60,601 nt of DNA from JBDSGC01 sp046594105 (lineage in GTDB: Bacteria > Acidobacteriota > Thermoanaerobaculia > Gp7-AA8): NCBI GenBank assembly GCA_046594105.1, contig JBKJQB010000223.1:1-60601 (forward strand). Direction: 5' to 3'. The notes below the pieces were generated by a model that saw only the letters and a list, made by a program, of their open reading frames with translations, was not told the DNA's origin and did not search any database. Of the stretch, positions 25,352 through 33,209 are shown piece by piece. The position numbers and the translations under genes were made by a program. Position 1 is the first letter of the stretch; the number at the start of each line of letters is the position of its first letter.

Positions 25352-25500
25352 CCGGCACGGCCGGCGGCGTTGGTTCGCAAAGCGTCCGCCACGATCTTTG
25401 CCTCAGCCGCGTTCACTGGATCGCCTTTGATTGCAGATGACACGCGCTGGCTGCCTTTAGTAGCGCCGGCCCGGCCGGCAGGGATGCCGACGCTACGAAA
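25352..25500 (+). repeat. Family A repeat followed by a short family C copy
   Basis: GCCGGCACGGCCGGCGGCG begins two bases after the TGA of the preceding gene; the copy runs to GATTGCAGATGACACGCG (about 25446). A short family C element bounded by GTAGCGCC and GCTACG (about 25461-25499) follows. Confidence 0.85.
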
Positions 25501-25594
25501 AGAAACGATTTCTTCAAGGCCTCTCAGCTCTGGCACGCATCGCGCAATCCGGGCCGATCAGCCCGAAGCAATTCGGGGCCGCTAGCGAAGTACG

Positions 25595-25638
25595 AAGCGC
25601 GCCGATCATCCCAACCGGGGTCGGCGCGCTTTCCTTTT
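25595..25638 (+). terminator. Rho-independent terminator, possibly of a small RNA
   Basis: Perfect 11-bp stem AAGCGCGCCGA (25595-25605) with TCGGCGCGCTT (25621-25631), inner CCC/GGG pairing, then TCCTTTT. It is 245 bp past the nearest upstream stop, so it may end a short RNA from about 25500-25590 rather than the upstream mRNA. Confidence 0.75.
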
Positions 25639-25713
25639 GGGGCCACACTGAACCTCGCCTCATTCCTGCCGAACAAAATCGATCCCCACTTCTACTGCTC
25701 GCGACCGTCGTTG

Positions 25714-25719
25714 TATTCT
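25714..25719 (+). promoter_or_regulatory. TATTCT -10 box of pepQ
   Basis: TATTCT ends 8 nt before the ATG at 25728, with no Shine-Dalgarno sequence between them; leaderless or near-leaderless pattern. Confidence 0.5.
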
Positions 25720-25727
25720 CCCCTGCG

Positions 25728-27050
25728 ATGAACGACCGTCTCGCCAGCCTTTATCCAGCTCACCTCCAGACCGTCATCCAGCGCCATGACGCCGCGCTCA
25801 AAGACGGCGGTTTCGATGCGCTCATCATCGCGGCCGGAGCCATTCATGTGGCCTTCCTCGACGATGCGCTCTATCCCTTCAAGGTCAATCCGCATCTCAA
25901 GTACTGGCTGCCCATCGTGGACAATCCGAACTGCTTCATCGTGCACATCCCGGGACGCAAGCCGCGCTTGCTGTTTTTTCAACCGGTGGACTACTGGTAC
26001 AAGCCAGCCGATACGCCGACGGCCCACTGGATCGACTTCTTCGACATCGAGGTGCTGCGCGAGCCTGCCGATGCGAGGCGCTTTTTCCCCACCACCGGCA
26101 AGATCGCCTTCATCGGCGAGCCCTGCGCGGTGCAGACCGGCGAGCTCAATCCGCAGGCGTTGCTCGACCGCCTGCATTTCGATCGCTCCTGGAAGACCGA
26201 CTACGAGATCGAGTGCATGCGCAGCGCAAACCGGGAGGGCGTACGCGGACATCGCGCGGCGGAGAAAGCATTCCGGCAGGGCGCCTCCGAGTACGAGATC
26301 CACCTGGCCTACCTCCTCGGATCCAGCCAGACCGAGGAGGAACTGCCGTACAACAACATCATCGCCCTCAACCAGAACGCGGCGGTCCTTCACTACGTGC
26401 AGCACGGTCGCCGGCCGGTTCCTGCAGCGGAGCGACACTCCTTCCTGATCGATGCCGGCGCCAGCACCAACGGCTACGCGTCGGACATCACGCGCACCTA
26501 TTCGGCCCATGGCGGAGAGTTCGGCGAGTTGATCGCCGCGATGGACCACATGCAGCTCCGCCTTTGCCAGGCGGTGCGGCCCGGCGTGAACTATCCCGAC
26601 ATCCACCACCAGGCCCATCAGGGGGTCGCGGAGATCCTGTCGACCTTCGGATTCGTCAAGCTGGGCGCTGATGCCATCGTGGAGCGCGGGATCAGCAGCA
26701 CCTTCCTTCCGCATGGTGTCGGCCATTTCATCGGCCTGCAGGTTCACGACGTGGCCGGCTTCATGGCCGACGCATCGGGCTGCACCATTCCCAAGCCGGA
26801 AGGGCATCCCTATCTCCGGCTCACCCGCCTCATCGAAGCGCGCATGGTGTTCACCATCGAGCCGGGCCTCTACTTCATCGAGTCCCTCCTCGCGCAATTG
26901 AAGGAGAGCGCGCATGCGAAGGATGTGAACTGGGAGAAAGTCGATTCCTTCCGGAAGTTCGGTGGGATCCGCATCGAAGACGACGTGGTGGTGACCGAAG
27001 GCGGCCACACCAACCTCACCCGTGAGGCCTTCGCAGGCCTGCCGGCATGA
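25728..27050 (+). CDS. pepQ: Xaa-Pro dipeptidase (M24B family, PepQ)
   Basis: 440-aa cytoplasmic metallopeptidase that cleaves dipeptides with C-terminal proline. A creatinase/prolidase N-domain (1-160) leads into the pita-bread domain with the five metal ligands: FLIDAGAS (Asp), YASDITRTY (Asp), LPHGVGHFIGLQVHD (His), FTIEPGLYFI (Glu) and GGIRIEDDV (Glu). Length and the inserted HDVAGFMAD segment match bacterial PepQ. The stop overlaps the ATG of the following esterase gene, so both are made from one mRNA. Confidence 0.95.
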   Translation: MNDRLASLYPAHLQTVIQRHDAALKDGGFDALIIAAGAIHVAFLDDALYPFKVNPHLKYWLPIVDNPNCFIVHIPGRKPRLLFFQPVDYWYKPADTPTAHWIDFFDIEVLREPADARRFFPTTGKIAFIGEPCAVQTGELNPQALLDRLHFDRSWKTDYEIECMRSANREGVRGHRAAEKAFRQGASEYEIHLAYLLGSSQTEEELPYNNIIALNQNAAVLHYVQHGRRPVPAAERHSFLIDAGASTNGYASDITRTYSAHGGEFGELIAAMDHMQLRLCQAVRPGVNYPDIHHQAHQGVAEILSTFGFVKLGADAIVERGISSTFLPHGVGHFIGLQVHDVAGFMADASGCTIPKPEGHPYLRLTRLIEARMVFTIEPGLYFIESLLAQLKESAHAKDVNWEKVDSFRKFGGIRIEDDVVVTEGGHTNLTREAFAGLPA

Positions 27051-27766
27051 AGCCGGCGCGCCACACCGATCTCGCGCTTCCCTACGTGCTCAGCGTTCCC
27101 AGCGGCAAGGCGGACAGCGAGCCGATGCCGCTGGTCATCTTCCTGCACGGTCGGGGAGCCGATGCCAGCGACCTGGCCGACCTCGCGCCGATGATTGACG
27201 GAGCGGGGATTGACGGAGCGGGGATCGACGGAGCGGGGATCGACGGACCGGGCCGGTATCGCTTCGTGTTCCCCAACGCCGCGCGACCTTTCGAGGCGTA
27301 TCCCGGGATGACCTTTGGATTCTCCTGGTTCGACGGCTGGCCGCCGGAAGGAGACTCCATCGTGCAGTCGCGCCGGAGCATGCTCACGCTGATCGATCAG
27401 CTGATCGCGCGATACCCGACTTCCGGCAAGGTGATCCTTGGAGGGTTCTCGCAGGGCGGGTTGATGGCTCTGGACGTCGGCTTCCGGGCGGCAACGCCCC
27501 TGGCGGGAATCGTGGTCATGAGCGGCGCGATCTATGAGGCCGACCTTCCCGATCTGCGAGCCCGGCCGGGCCAGCGGGTGCTCCTGCTGCACGGTGCCGA
27601 TGACGATGTGATTCCGGTGGTAGCCGCGCAACGCACCCGCCACGTTCTGGAGGGCCAGGGGATTCACCCGGAGTACCACGAGTTTCCGATGGGACATCAC
27701 GTCACGCCAGAGTCGCTCGAGGCGGTGACGACGTTCATCCGCTCCTGCCTGACCTCCCCCTCCTGA
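27047..27766 (+). CDS. Alpha/beta-hydrolase esterase with (IDGAG)n insert
   Basis: 239 aa, carboxylesterase/phospholipase family. VIFLHGRGADASDL forms the oxyanion region, GGFSQGGLMAL the nucleophile elbow (Ser), HGADDDVIPV the acid and PMGHHVTPE the His. Between strands near residues 49-68 a four-times repeated IDGAG peptide is encoded by a 15-bp tandem repeat, in a surface loop position and absent from usual relatives. Start overlaps the pepQ stop (ATGA). Likely cytoplasmic; natural substrate unknown. Confidence 0.9.
   Translation: MKPARHTDLALPYVLSVPSGKADSEPMPLVIFLHGRGADASDLADLAPMIDGAGIDGAGIDGAGIDGPGRYRFVFPNAARPFEAYPGMTFGFSWFDGWPPEGDSIVQSRRSMLTLIDQLIARYPTSGKVILGGFSQGGLMALDVGFRAATPLAGIVVMSGAIYEADLPDLRARPGQRVLLLHGADDDVIPVVAAQRTRHVLEGQGIHPEYHEFPMGHHVTPESLEAVTTFIRSCLTSPS
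27193..27252 (+). repeat. 15-bp in-frame tandem repeat, four units
   Basis: GATTGACGGAGCGGG twice, GATCGACGGAGCGGG once and GATCGACGGACCGGG once, with two single-base variants. Codon-length multiple, so copy-number change would add or remove five residues without a frameshift. Confidence 0.95.
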
Positions 27767-27773
27767 GCCGGCA

Positions 27774-27965
27774 GCCGGCACGGCCGGCGGCGTTGGTTCG
27801 CAAAGCGTCCGCCGCGATTCTCGCTTCAGCCCGCGGTCACTCGATCGCCTTTCGTAGCGCCGGCATCCTTGCCGGCCGTGCCGCGGGCATCCTGCCCGCG
27901 GGAGCTCGCCCAGTAGCGCCGGCTGGAAGCCGACGCCCCGGCCGGCAAGGATGCCGGCGCTACGT
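27774..27965 (+). repeat. Family A copy followed by full family C copy
   Basis: Family A (GCCGGCAGCCGGCACGG to about 27850) starts next to the esterase stop. A complete family C element follows (27857-27965) with inverted ends CGTAGCGCCGGCATCC and GGATGCCGGCGCTACG. These fill most of the 303-bp gap (27767-28069); the rest (27966-28069) shows no gene. Confidence 0.85.
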
Positions 27966-28069
27966 TCGCTTCGCTCAGAATAACCCGGAGCGCTCAACAG
28001 CCGAGTCCGTCGACTTATCGGTTCTCCCTGGAATCAAAATAACCCTCGAATCCTTAGGGGAAGTGGCGT

Positions 28070-28804
28070 ATGGATTGCTACCTCCATCAGCCAATGGCGA
28101 CCCCTATGACAATGACGAAACGGCTTGGCGCTCTCATCGCTTTCGTGGCGATTTCAATGCTCACCCCCCGGGCCGATGCTGCCGTGGCCACCGCCGCGAG
28201 CTTCGACGACAAGGTCGAACACTCCGCCGCCATCGTCATGGCCCGTTGCCTCAAGACCGAGTCTCGCCTCGATCCCACCGGACGCTGGATCCTCACCTAC
28301 TCGACGTTCGATGTGGAGAAGTCGATCAAGGGCAGCACCGGACAGCAGATCACGCTGGTCACCCCTGGTGGAGAGCTGAATGGAATCCGTCAGGAGACGA
28401 TCGGCGTCCCTGCCTTCCAGCCCGGCGACGAGAATGTTCTCTTCCTGAAAAACACCAAACTCGGTCCGACCGTGCTGTACTTCGACCAGGGTGCTTACGG
28501 CGTTCGTGCTGATGATCGCGGCGAGAAGATGATCGCACCTGTCGCGTCGAACCTGGTGAAGGTCGACGCGCAGAGCGGAAAGGCAGCGGCCATCGACGAC
28601 GAGCCCCGCACGCTCGCAGCCTTCGATCACGCCGTGCGGGAATCGATGCAGAACGGACCCGATCGCCGCATGCGCATGGAAGCGTTGCAGGCCCGGAAAA
28701 CGGAGCAGTCGTCGCTGTGGTCTGTTCTGGCCGGCAACAAACTTCTCGTAGCACTCGCCGTGGTCGGCGCCGCTCTGGCCACCTGGCAGCTGCTCCGCCG
28801 GTAA
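28070..28804 (+). CDS. Exported protein of unknown function with C-terminal membrane anchor
   Basis: 244 aa. Signal peptide around MTKRLGALIAFVAISMLTP, a mature domain with FDDKVEHSAAIVMARC, FDVEKSIKGSTGQQITLVTP, GGELNGIRQ and FQPGDENVLFLKN, and a final helix LVALAVVGAALATWQLL. The KG...PGG..G...F.PG..vl.FL layout recurs in exported proteins of this kind of bacterium, but I know no function. Several Met codons are possible starts; 28070 has AGGGGAAG upstream, while 28112 would begin directly at the signal peptide. Confidence 0.7.
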   Translation: MDCYLHQPMATPMTMTKRLGALIAFVAISMLTPRADAAVATAASFDDKVEHSAAIVMARCLKTESRLDPTGRWILTYSTFDVEKSIKGSTGQQITLVTPGGELNGIRQETIGVPAFQPGDENVLFLKNTKLGPTVLYFDQGAYGVRADDRGEKMIAPVASNLVKVDAQSGKAAAIDDEPRTLAAFDHAVRESMQNGPDRRMRMEALQARKTEQSSLWSVLAGNKLLVALAVVGAALATWQLLRR

Positions 28805-28877
28805 TCCGCAACGTGGTGGTCGTCCACGGGCGGATTCATCCGAAGCACTCGGCACTCCTTTTGGATTGATCTCCTGC

Positions 28878-29675
28878 GTGCCTAATTCCGCGCCGGCTGC
28901 CGGAGTCAAGCGAGCCCTCGACGGGGATCAGCTCGTCCTGTTCTATCAACCCATCCATGACCTTCTCACCCGCGCGGTGGTGAGCGCTGAGGCTCTGCTC
29001 CGGGCGCACCGCGGCGATGGGGAGATCCGCAGCGGCGTGCCCATCGCCACCGGAGCCGAAAAGGGGTCCGACTTGTTTCGGCTGGATTCCTGGACCATCC
29101 ACCAGGCGTATTCCGATGCGGCCCGTTGGCAGTCTCACGGATCGGAACGGGTTCACGTGAACGTCAATCTCTCGCCCAGAGAGTTTGAAACGAACAGCCT
29201 CACCGACCGGCTGCGGAAGCTGGTCACCGGCTGCGGGATCGACACCAGCACCATCAATCTGGAGATCACCGAGACCGTTTATATCGATCATCCGAAAGAG
29301 TCCATCAGCGTGCTGGAGGAGTTGAAAGACCTCGGCGTCCAGCTCTGGCTCGACGATTTCGGCAGCGGTCACTCCTCGATCTCCCACCTGCTGCACTTTC
29401 CTCTCGATGGACTCAAGCTCCCCGGCAGCTTCATCAAGCCGCTGATGTCGGATCAACGAGCCCGGGCCATCACCCGTTCGATCATCGAGCTCGCCCATGA
29501 GCTGGGGTTGAAGGTCGTCGCGGAAGAGGTCGAAGACGAGCAGCAGCTCGCCTTTCTGCGCGAAGCCAAATGCGATTTCATCCAGGGCTTCCTCTTCAGC
29601 AAGCCGATGCCCGTCGCGGAATTCGAGCAATTGCTCGCCAGGTCCGCCTCAAACCCGGATCGTCGGGGTTCGTAG
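28878..29675 (+). CDS. EAL-domain cyclic di-GMP phosphodiesterase
   Basis: 265 aa, a stand-alone EAL domain hydrolysing cyclic di-GMP to pGpG. Catalytic landmarks: EALLR, NVNLSPREF (Asn), NLEITET (Glu), LWLDDFGSG (Asp pair), GLKLPGSF (Lys kept, the usual following Asp is Pro), VAEEVEDE (Glu) and CDFIQGFLFSKPM (Gln). It is probably active. It may oppose the GAF-GGDEF protein near 13 kb. Start is ambiguous between TTG 28866 and GTG 28878. The TAG stop is the TAG of a family C repeat end, so the repeat defines the C-terminus. Confidence 0.88.
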   Translation: MPNSAPAAGVKRALDGDQLVLFYQPIHDLLTRAVVSAEALLRAHRGDGEIRSGVPIATGAEKGSDLFRLDSWTIHQAYSDAARWQSHGSERVHVNVNLSPREFETNSLTDRLRKLVTGCGIDTSTINLEITETVYIDHPKESISVLEELKDLGVQLWLDDFGSGHSSISHLLHFPLDGLKLPGSFIKPLMSDQRARAITRSIIELAHELGLKVVAEEVEDEQQLAFLREAKCDFIQGFLFSKPMPVAEFEQLLARSASNPDRRGS

Positions 29676-29850
29676 CGCCCGCATACTTGATTGTTGGAGC
29701 TCGCCGAGGAGCGCCGGCTGGAAGCCGTCCAACGGCCGGCAAGGATGCCGGCGCTACGAAAGGACCGGGGCAACAGGGGCAGAACCTCCTGGAGCGTGAT
29801 CCTGGCGGAGCCTTGGGCAACCCGCGCCGCCGGCCGTGCCGGCCCAGCGT
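29671..29850. repeat. Family C copy followed by reversed family B copy
   Basis: Family C: CGTAGCGCCCGC (29671) to GGATGCCGGCGCTACG (29759), shortened inside. Family B reversed: GGGGCAACAGGGGCAGAACC to CGCCGGCCGTGCCGGCC (about 29765-29847). They separate the EAL gene from the acyltransferase gene. Confidence 0.8.
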
Positions 29851-29889
29851 TGACGCCGTGTGCTGCCGTCGCCTACGCTGCGGCTGACC

Positions 29890-30609
29890 GTGTCTTTTCT
29901 CCGCAGCCTCATGGTGTACTCGTCTCTCTCGACGATCAAATATCTCAGCAAGCTGTTCTATCGCCTCGACTTTGTCTGGGTCGGCGACGTTCCACCGAAC
30001 CCGTGGCGCGACATCCGGCTGGTCGCCTTCCTCAACCACACCAGCCTGTTCGAACCGGTGTTCCTCGGCGGCGTGCCCAACAACTTCCTGTGGAGGCTGG
30101 CCGCTCACGGTGTGGTTCCAGCCGCAGACAAAACCACCGAACGTCCCCTGGTCGGACTGGTCTTCAGGTTCGTCGCTCATCACGTCATCGCCATCACACG
30201 GGAACGCGACCACACCTGGTTCGAGGTGCTCAGCAGCATCGATCCCAGCTCGATGGTCATCATCGCGCCGGAGGGGCGGATGAAACGGGAGAACGGCCTG
30301 GACCTCAAGGGGAACCCGATGACGGTGCGCGGAGGGATCGCCGACATTCTCCTGGCCATCAAGGAGGGGCGCCTGCTCCTCGCTTACAGCGGCGGCCTGC
30401 ATCATGTGCAGGCGCCGGGACGCGTTCCTCGGCTCTTCAAAACGGTGCGGATGCGGACGGAGATCCTCGACATCGCCGACTACATCGTGAAGATGTCGGC
30501 TGACGGCGGACCGGACGCCTTCAAGAAAAACGTCATGCGCGACCTCGACCGGCGGCGCGACTTCTACTGCCCGGAGGAAGGCCGTTCCCTGCTGGAAAAC
30601 GTGAGCTGA
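29890..30609 (+). CDS. PlsC-like acyltransferase
   Basis: 239 aa. FLNHTSLFEPVFLGG corresponds to the HX4D motif of glycerol-phosphate-type acyltransferases with Glu in place of Asp, and VIIAPEGRMKR to the EGT/EGR motif; HHVIAITRERD and LLLAYSGGLHHV follow as in the family. One N-terminal hydrophobic region suggests membrane association. GTG 29890 is a plausible start; ATG 29911 is the alternative. The His to Glu spacing is normal, so it is probably active, though its acceptor is unknown. Confidence 0.75.
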   Translation: MSFLRSLMVYSSLSTIKYLSKLFYRLDFVWVGDVPPNPWRDIRLVAFLNHTSLFEPVFLGGVPNNFLWRLAAHGVVPAADKTTERPLVGLVFRFVAHHVIAITRERDHTWFEVLSSIDPSSMVIIAPEGRMKRENGLDLKGNPMTVRGGIADILLAIKEGRLLLAYSGGLHHVQAPGRVPRLFKTVRMRTEILDIADYIVKMSADGGPDAFKKNVMRDLDRRRDFYCPEEGRSLLENVS

Positions 30610-30667
30610 GCTTCGACGGCGCAAATCGTGAGCGCGTCGAGGAGCTGAGCTCATCACCACTCCGCAT

Positions 30668-31384
30668 CTACGTCCGCCGGTCGCCGAGCTCCCGCAGGAA
30701 CTCGACGGCGAACCGGGGACCCTTCCCCTCGTCTTCATGCTTGAAGAAGACGTACGCCTCTTTCCAGTTCTGCTCGCGCACCCGCCGCACCCACGCAGCG
30801 ATCTCTCCGTCGGCGTACTCGGTCCGGCGCAGACGGAGGTAGCCCCACGATGCGGTGGCCACCACCAGCGACTGAGGGTCGGCCACTTCGTCCGTGTCGG
30901 CGAGGCAGAGAGCGCAATCGCGCGACCGCAGAATCGAGTAGATCTCCTCGTCGAACCACGAGGCGTGGCGAAACTCGAACGCCGCCTGGCACCCTGCAGG
31001 GACCACCGCCAGAAACTCGCGCAGCTTCAGCGCGTCTTTCCGCGCATAGGGTGGTAACTGGAACAGCAGCGGCCCCAGCTTTCCACCGAGGACACCTGCG
31101 ACCTCGACCAGGCGCGCAACGTCCTCGGAGGCGGCCACCAGTTTCTTCTGATGGGTGATCCGCTGGGGCGCCTTGATGGAGAAGCGGAATCCGTCGGGAA
31201 CCTGCGCGCCCCACTTCTCGACTGTCTTCTCATCCGGCATGCGGTAGAAGCTGTTGTTGATCTCGACCGTGTCGAAGCGCTCGGCGTAGTACGGCAGCAT
31301 CTTTGCGGCGGACAGATCTTCGGGATAGAAGGTTCCCTTCCATTCCTTGTAGCTGTAGCCGCTCGTGCCGACTGAAACCTTCAT
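30668..31384 (-). CDS. DUF72 (YecE-like) protein
   Basis: 238 aa. The start VSVGTSGYSYKEWKGTFYPE, then FDTVEINNSFYRMP, FRFSIKAPQRITH and AFEFRHASWF are the hallmark DUF72 segments of a TIM-barrel protein of unknown biochemical role. ATG at 31384; TATTCT ends 8 nt upstream, another leaderless-type promoter. It converges with the acyltransferase gene. Confidence 0.92.
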   Translation of the reverse strand: MKVSVGTSGYSYKEWKGTFYPEDLSAAKMLPYYAERFDTVEINNSFYRMPDEKTVEKWGAQVPDGFRFSIKAPQRITHQKKLVAASEDVARLVEVAGVLGGKLGPLLFQLPPYARKDALKLREFLAVVPAGCQAAFEFRHASWFDEEIYSILRSRDCALCLADTDEVADPQSLVVATASWGYLRLRRTEYADGEIAAWVRRVREQNWKEAYVFFKHEDEGKGPRFAVEFLRELGDRRT

Positions 31385-31531
31385 CGAGCTTCAGAATACA
31401 CCGCGGTCAACCGCTGGCCCGCCGCCTGATGGAGCGCCGCGCGAGAATCAGGCATCCTCGATCAACCAGTGACCGGCTTTTCGCAGGACGCGCGGCATGA
31501 GACACCAGCCAAGCGCCGTTGGCGCACCGCC

Positions 31532-31879
31532 TCAGACTGCGATCAGGCCGTTGCGAACGCCGTATCGATACAACCCGAGGTTGTCTTCGAGATTCAGCTT
31601 GCGCAACAGGCGCGAGCGGTGGGTGGTCACCGTCTTCACGCTGATGTCGAGGACGGCGGCAATCTCCTTTAGGCGTTTGCCCGAAAGGATCATGTCCATC
31701 ACCTCGGCCTCGCGACGGGAGAGCCGCCGATGCGTGGAGATGTCCACGACCTGGAAGGTCATCGGAGAGAGCGAGTCGACCACCTGGAGAAGCTCCAGCT
31801 TGATCCGTTCGATCTCGGCGCGGGAAAGGGTTGAGTCGATTGCGTGGATGAGCTCTTTTGCGTTTGCAAGTGTGGCCAT
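31532..31879 (-). CDS. LuxR-type HTH protein without receiver domain
   Basis: 115 aa. Residues 1-45 are helical with no motif; then LSRREAEVMDMILSGKRLKEI, LDISVKTVTTHRSRLLRKL and a final hydrophobic NGLIAV form a LuxR/GerE DNA-binding domain. No transmembrane or receiver part. The ATG at 31879 is my choice; a TTG ten codons upstream is possible. No adjacent gene suggests its target. Confidence 0.82.
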   Translation of the reverse strand: MATLANAKELIHAIDSTLSRAEIERIKLELLQVVDSLSPMTFQVVDISTHRRLSRREAEVMDMILSGKRLKEIAAVLDISVKTVTTHRSRLLRKLNLEDNLGLYRYGVRNGLIAV

Positions 31880-32016
31880 GGCCAATCGAAGGAAAAGTGC
31901 GTCAGGCAAATTCTGAGTTGAGTGGACGTTTTGTCAGCGAACGCTCACGCCGCGAAGGATCCCTGCGCGCGGCACTGATGCGCAGCGATTGATCGCGAGT
32001 GACGAGACCGCCGTCG

Positions 32017-32235
32017 AAGGTTTCAGTCCCGTAGGGACGATTGAGCGGTAGCCCAGGACTTCAGTCCTGGGTTGAGCGTGAACGGCAGAGTGAGTCCCGG
32101 AGGGACGATTGAGCGTCTCCCGGAATGATGTCGCCGCTCCGCGGCTTTGTGTGCTTCCCGCCCTGAATCCCAGCGCTCACGCGCTGGGCTACGAAGATTC
32201 CGCCGCTCCGCGGCTGCAGCATCGCGATCTTTCGG
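32017..32235. repeat. Family F repeats (GTCCCGTAGGGAC / CCCAGGACTTCAGTCCTGGG types)
   Basis: Within the 415-bp gene-free stretch 31880-32294: AGTCCCGTAGGGACGATTGAGCG twice (second form GTCCCGGAGGGACGATTGAGCG at about 32094), the palindrome CCCAGGACTTCAGTCCTGGG (about 32052), CCGCTCCGCGGCT twice, and CCCAGCGCTCACGCGCTGGG (about 32168). These short palindromes alternate as a composite repeat. No gene or promoter seen. Confidence 0.8.
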
Positions 32236-32294
32236 TCCGGCGCAGAGTCCCTTCTCGCCATCAACGGGTGACCACGGGCCCCCTAGTCACCTCA

Positions 32295-33176
32295 CTACGC
32301 CTCTTCCGAACGCACTTCGATCTTCCCCTCGCGTACACGGGTCTTGAAGGTGCGCGCGGGAAACGTGGTCGGCCCGTTGACCACGTGCCCGTCGTCGAGT
32401 GCCAGCTCCGACTGATGCCAGGGACACTGGATGGCGTCGCCGACCAGTTTCCCCTCCGAGAGCGGACCTCCCAGATGGGGACAGGTGTCGGTGATGGCGA
32501 AGATCTGCTTTCCCCTCTTGACCAGACAGACCGCGACGCCCTCGGCGACGACACGGGTCGGCTTCTCCTCCTGAAGGTCGGCCGCACTCATCACGGCAAC
32601 GAACTTCTTCGGTTTCCCAGCGTCGGCGGTGGCCGTGTGGTCCACGCCGATCTGCTCGCCGAACACCAGGTGCCCACCGAGCCAGGCGGAGGAGCTGCAG
32701 AGCGCGTATCCGAGCATCGACAGCCCGACCGCCGTTCCGCGGCTCTGGTTGCGACGCCGCATCACCAGAGAGGTGACGTACAACCCGGTCGCCGCAAGGT
32801 TGAGCATTCCGTGTACGAGACCGACCTTTCTCCCTTTGTCGTAGGTATCGGACCAGTCGGTCAGGCCGGTGACGGCCGCGCCGAGCGATCCGGCGATGCC
32901 CACGGCGATCGCCGCGTCTGCTGCGGTGCCGATCTCCTCGCGATCACTCACAGCCTCGAGGACGTCGAGAACCGCTGCGACGGTCCAGGCGCCGATGGGA
33001 ATGTCGGTCAGCACCGGATGGAGTGGATGTCCAAGCCAGGTTCCATGCAGCAGGTTCTTGATGGCCCGTCCTGCTTCGCCGGCGAACACTCCATGCACGG
33101 CCTCCTGCAACGGGTCTGCGGCCTGATCGAGCCAGTCCTGCTTCGCGATGGTGTCGATGATTGCGTCGTTTGCCAT
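32295..33176 (-). CDS. DUF2231 membrane domain fused to Rieske [2Fe-2S] domain
   Basis: 293 aa. The N-terminal half has a DUF2231 domain with HPLHPVLTDIPIGAWTVAAV and four membrane helices; the C-terminal half is a Rieske ferredoxin-like domain with CPHLGGPLSEG and CPWHQSEL as the Cys/His pairs binding the cluster. The membrane part may hold a redox partner or heme; this is inference. ATG start at 33176, 33 bp from the Fpg gene in the same direction. Likely a membrane-tethered electron carrier. Confidence 0.88.
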   Translation of the reverse strand: MANDAIIDTIAKQDWLDQAADPLQEAVHGVFAGEAGRAIKNLLHGTWLGHPLHPVLTDIPIGAWTVAAVLDVLEAVSDREEIGTAADAAIAVGIAGSLGAAVTGLTDWSDTYDKGRKVGLVHGMLNLAATGLYVTSLVMRRRNQSRGTAVGLSMLGYALCSSSAWLGGHLVFGEQIGVDHTATADAGKPKKFVAVMSAADLQEEKPTRVVAEGVAVCLVKRGKQIFAITDTCPHLGGPLSEGKLVGDAIQCPWHQSELALDDGHVVNGPTTFPARTFKTRVREGKIEVRSEEA

Positions 33177-33209
33177 GAGGGCATGCGCCGCAAGAGCGCT
33201 GCCAGCTCT

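Noticed and set aside
25350..25585. Short frames starting MVRKASATIFASAAF near several gene ends
   Set aside because: These peptides are translations of the family A repeat and recur wherever it occurs; no ribosome site or conserved gene context.
32017..32235. Possible CRISPR array
   Set aside because: The repeated units are different short palindromes with no regular spacers of constant length; no cas genes in the window.
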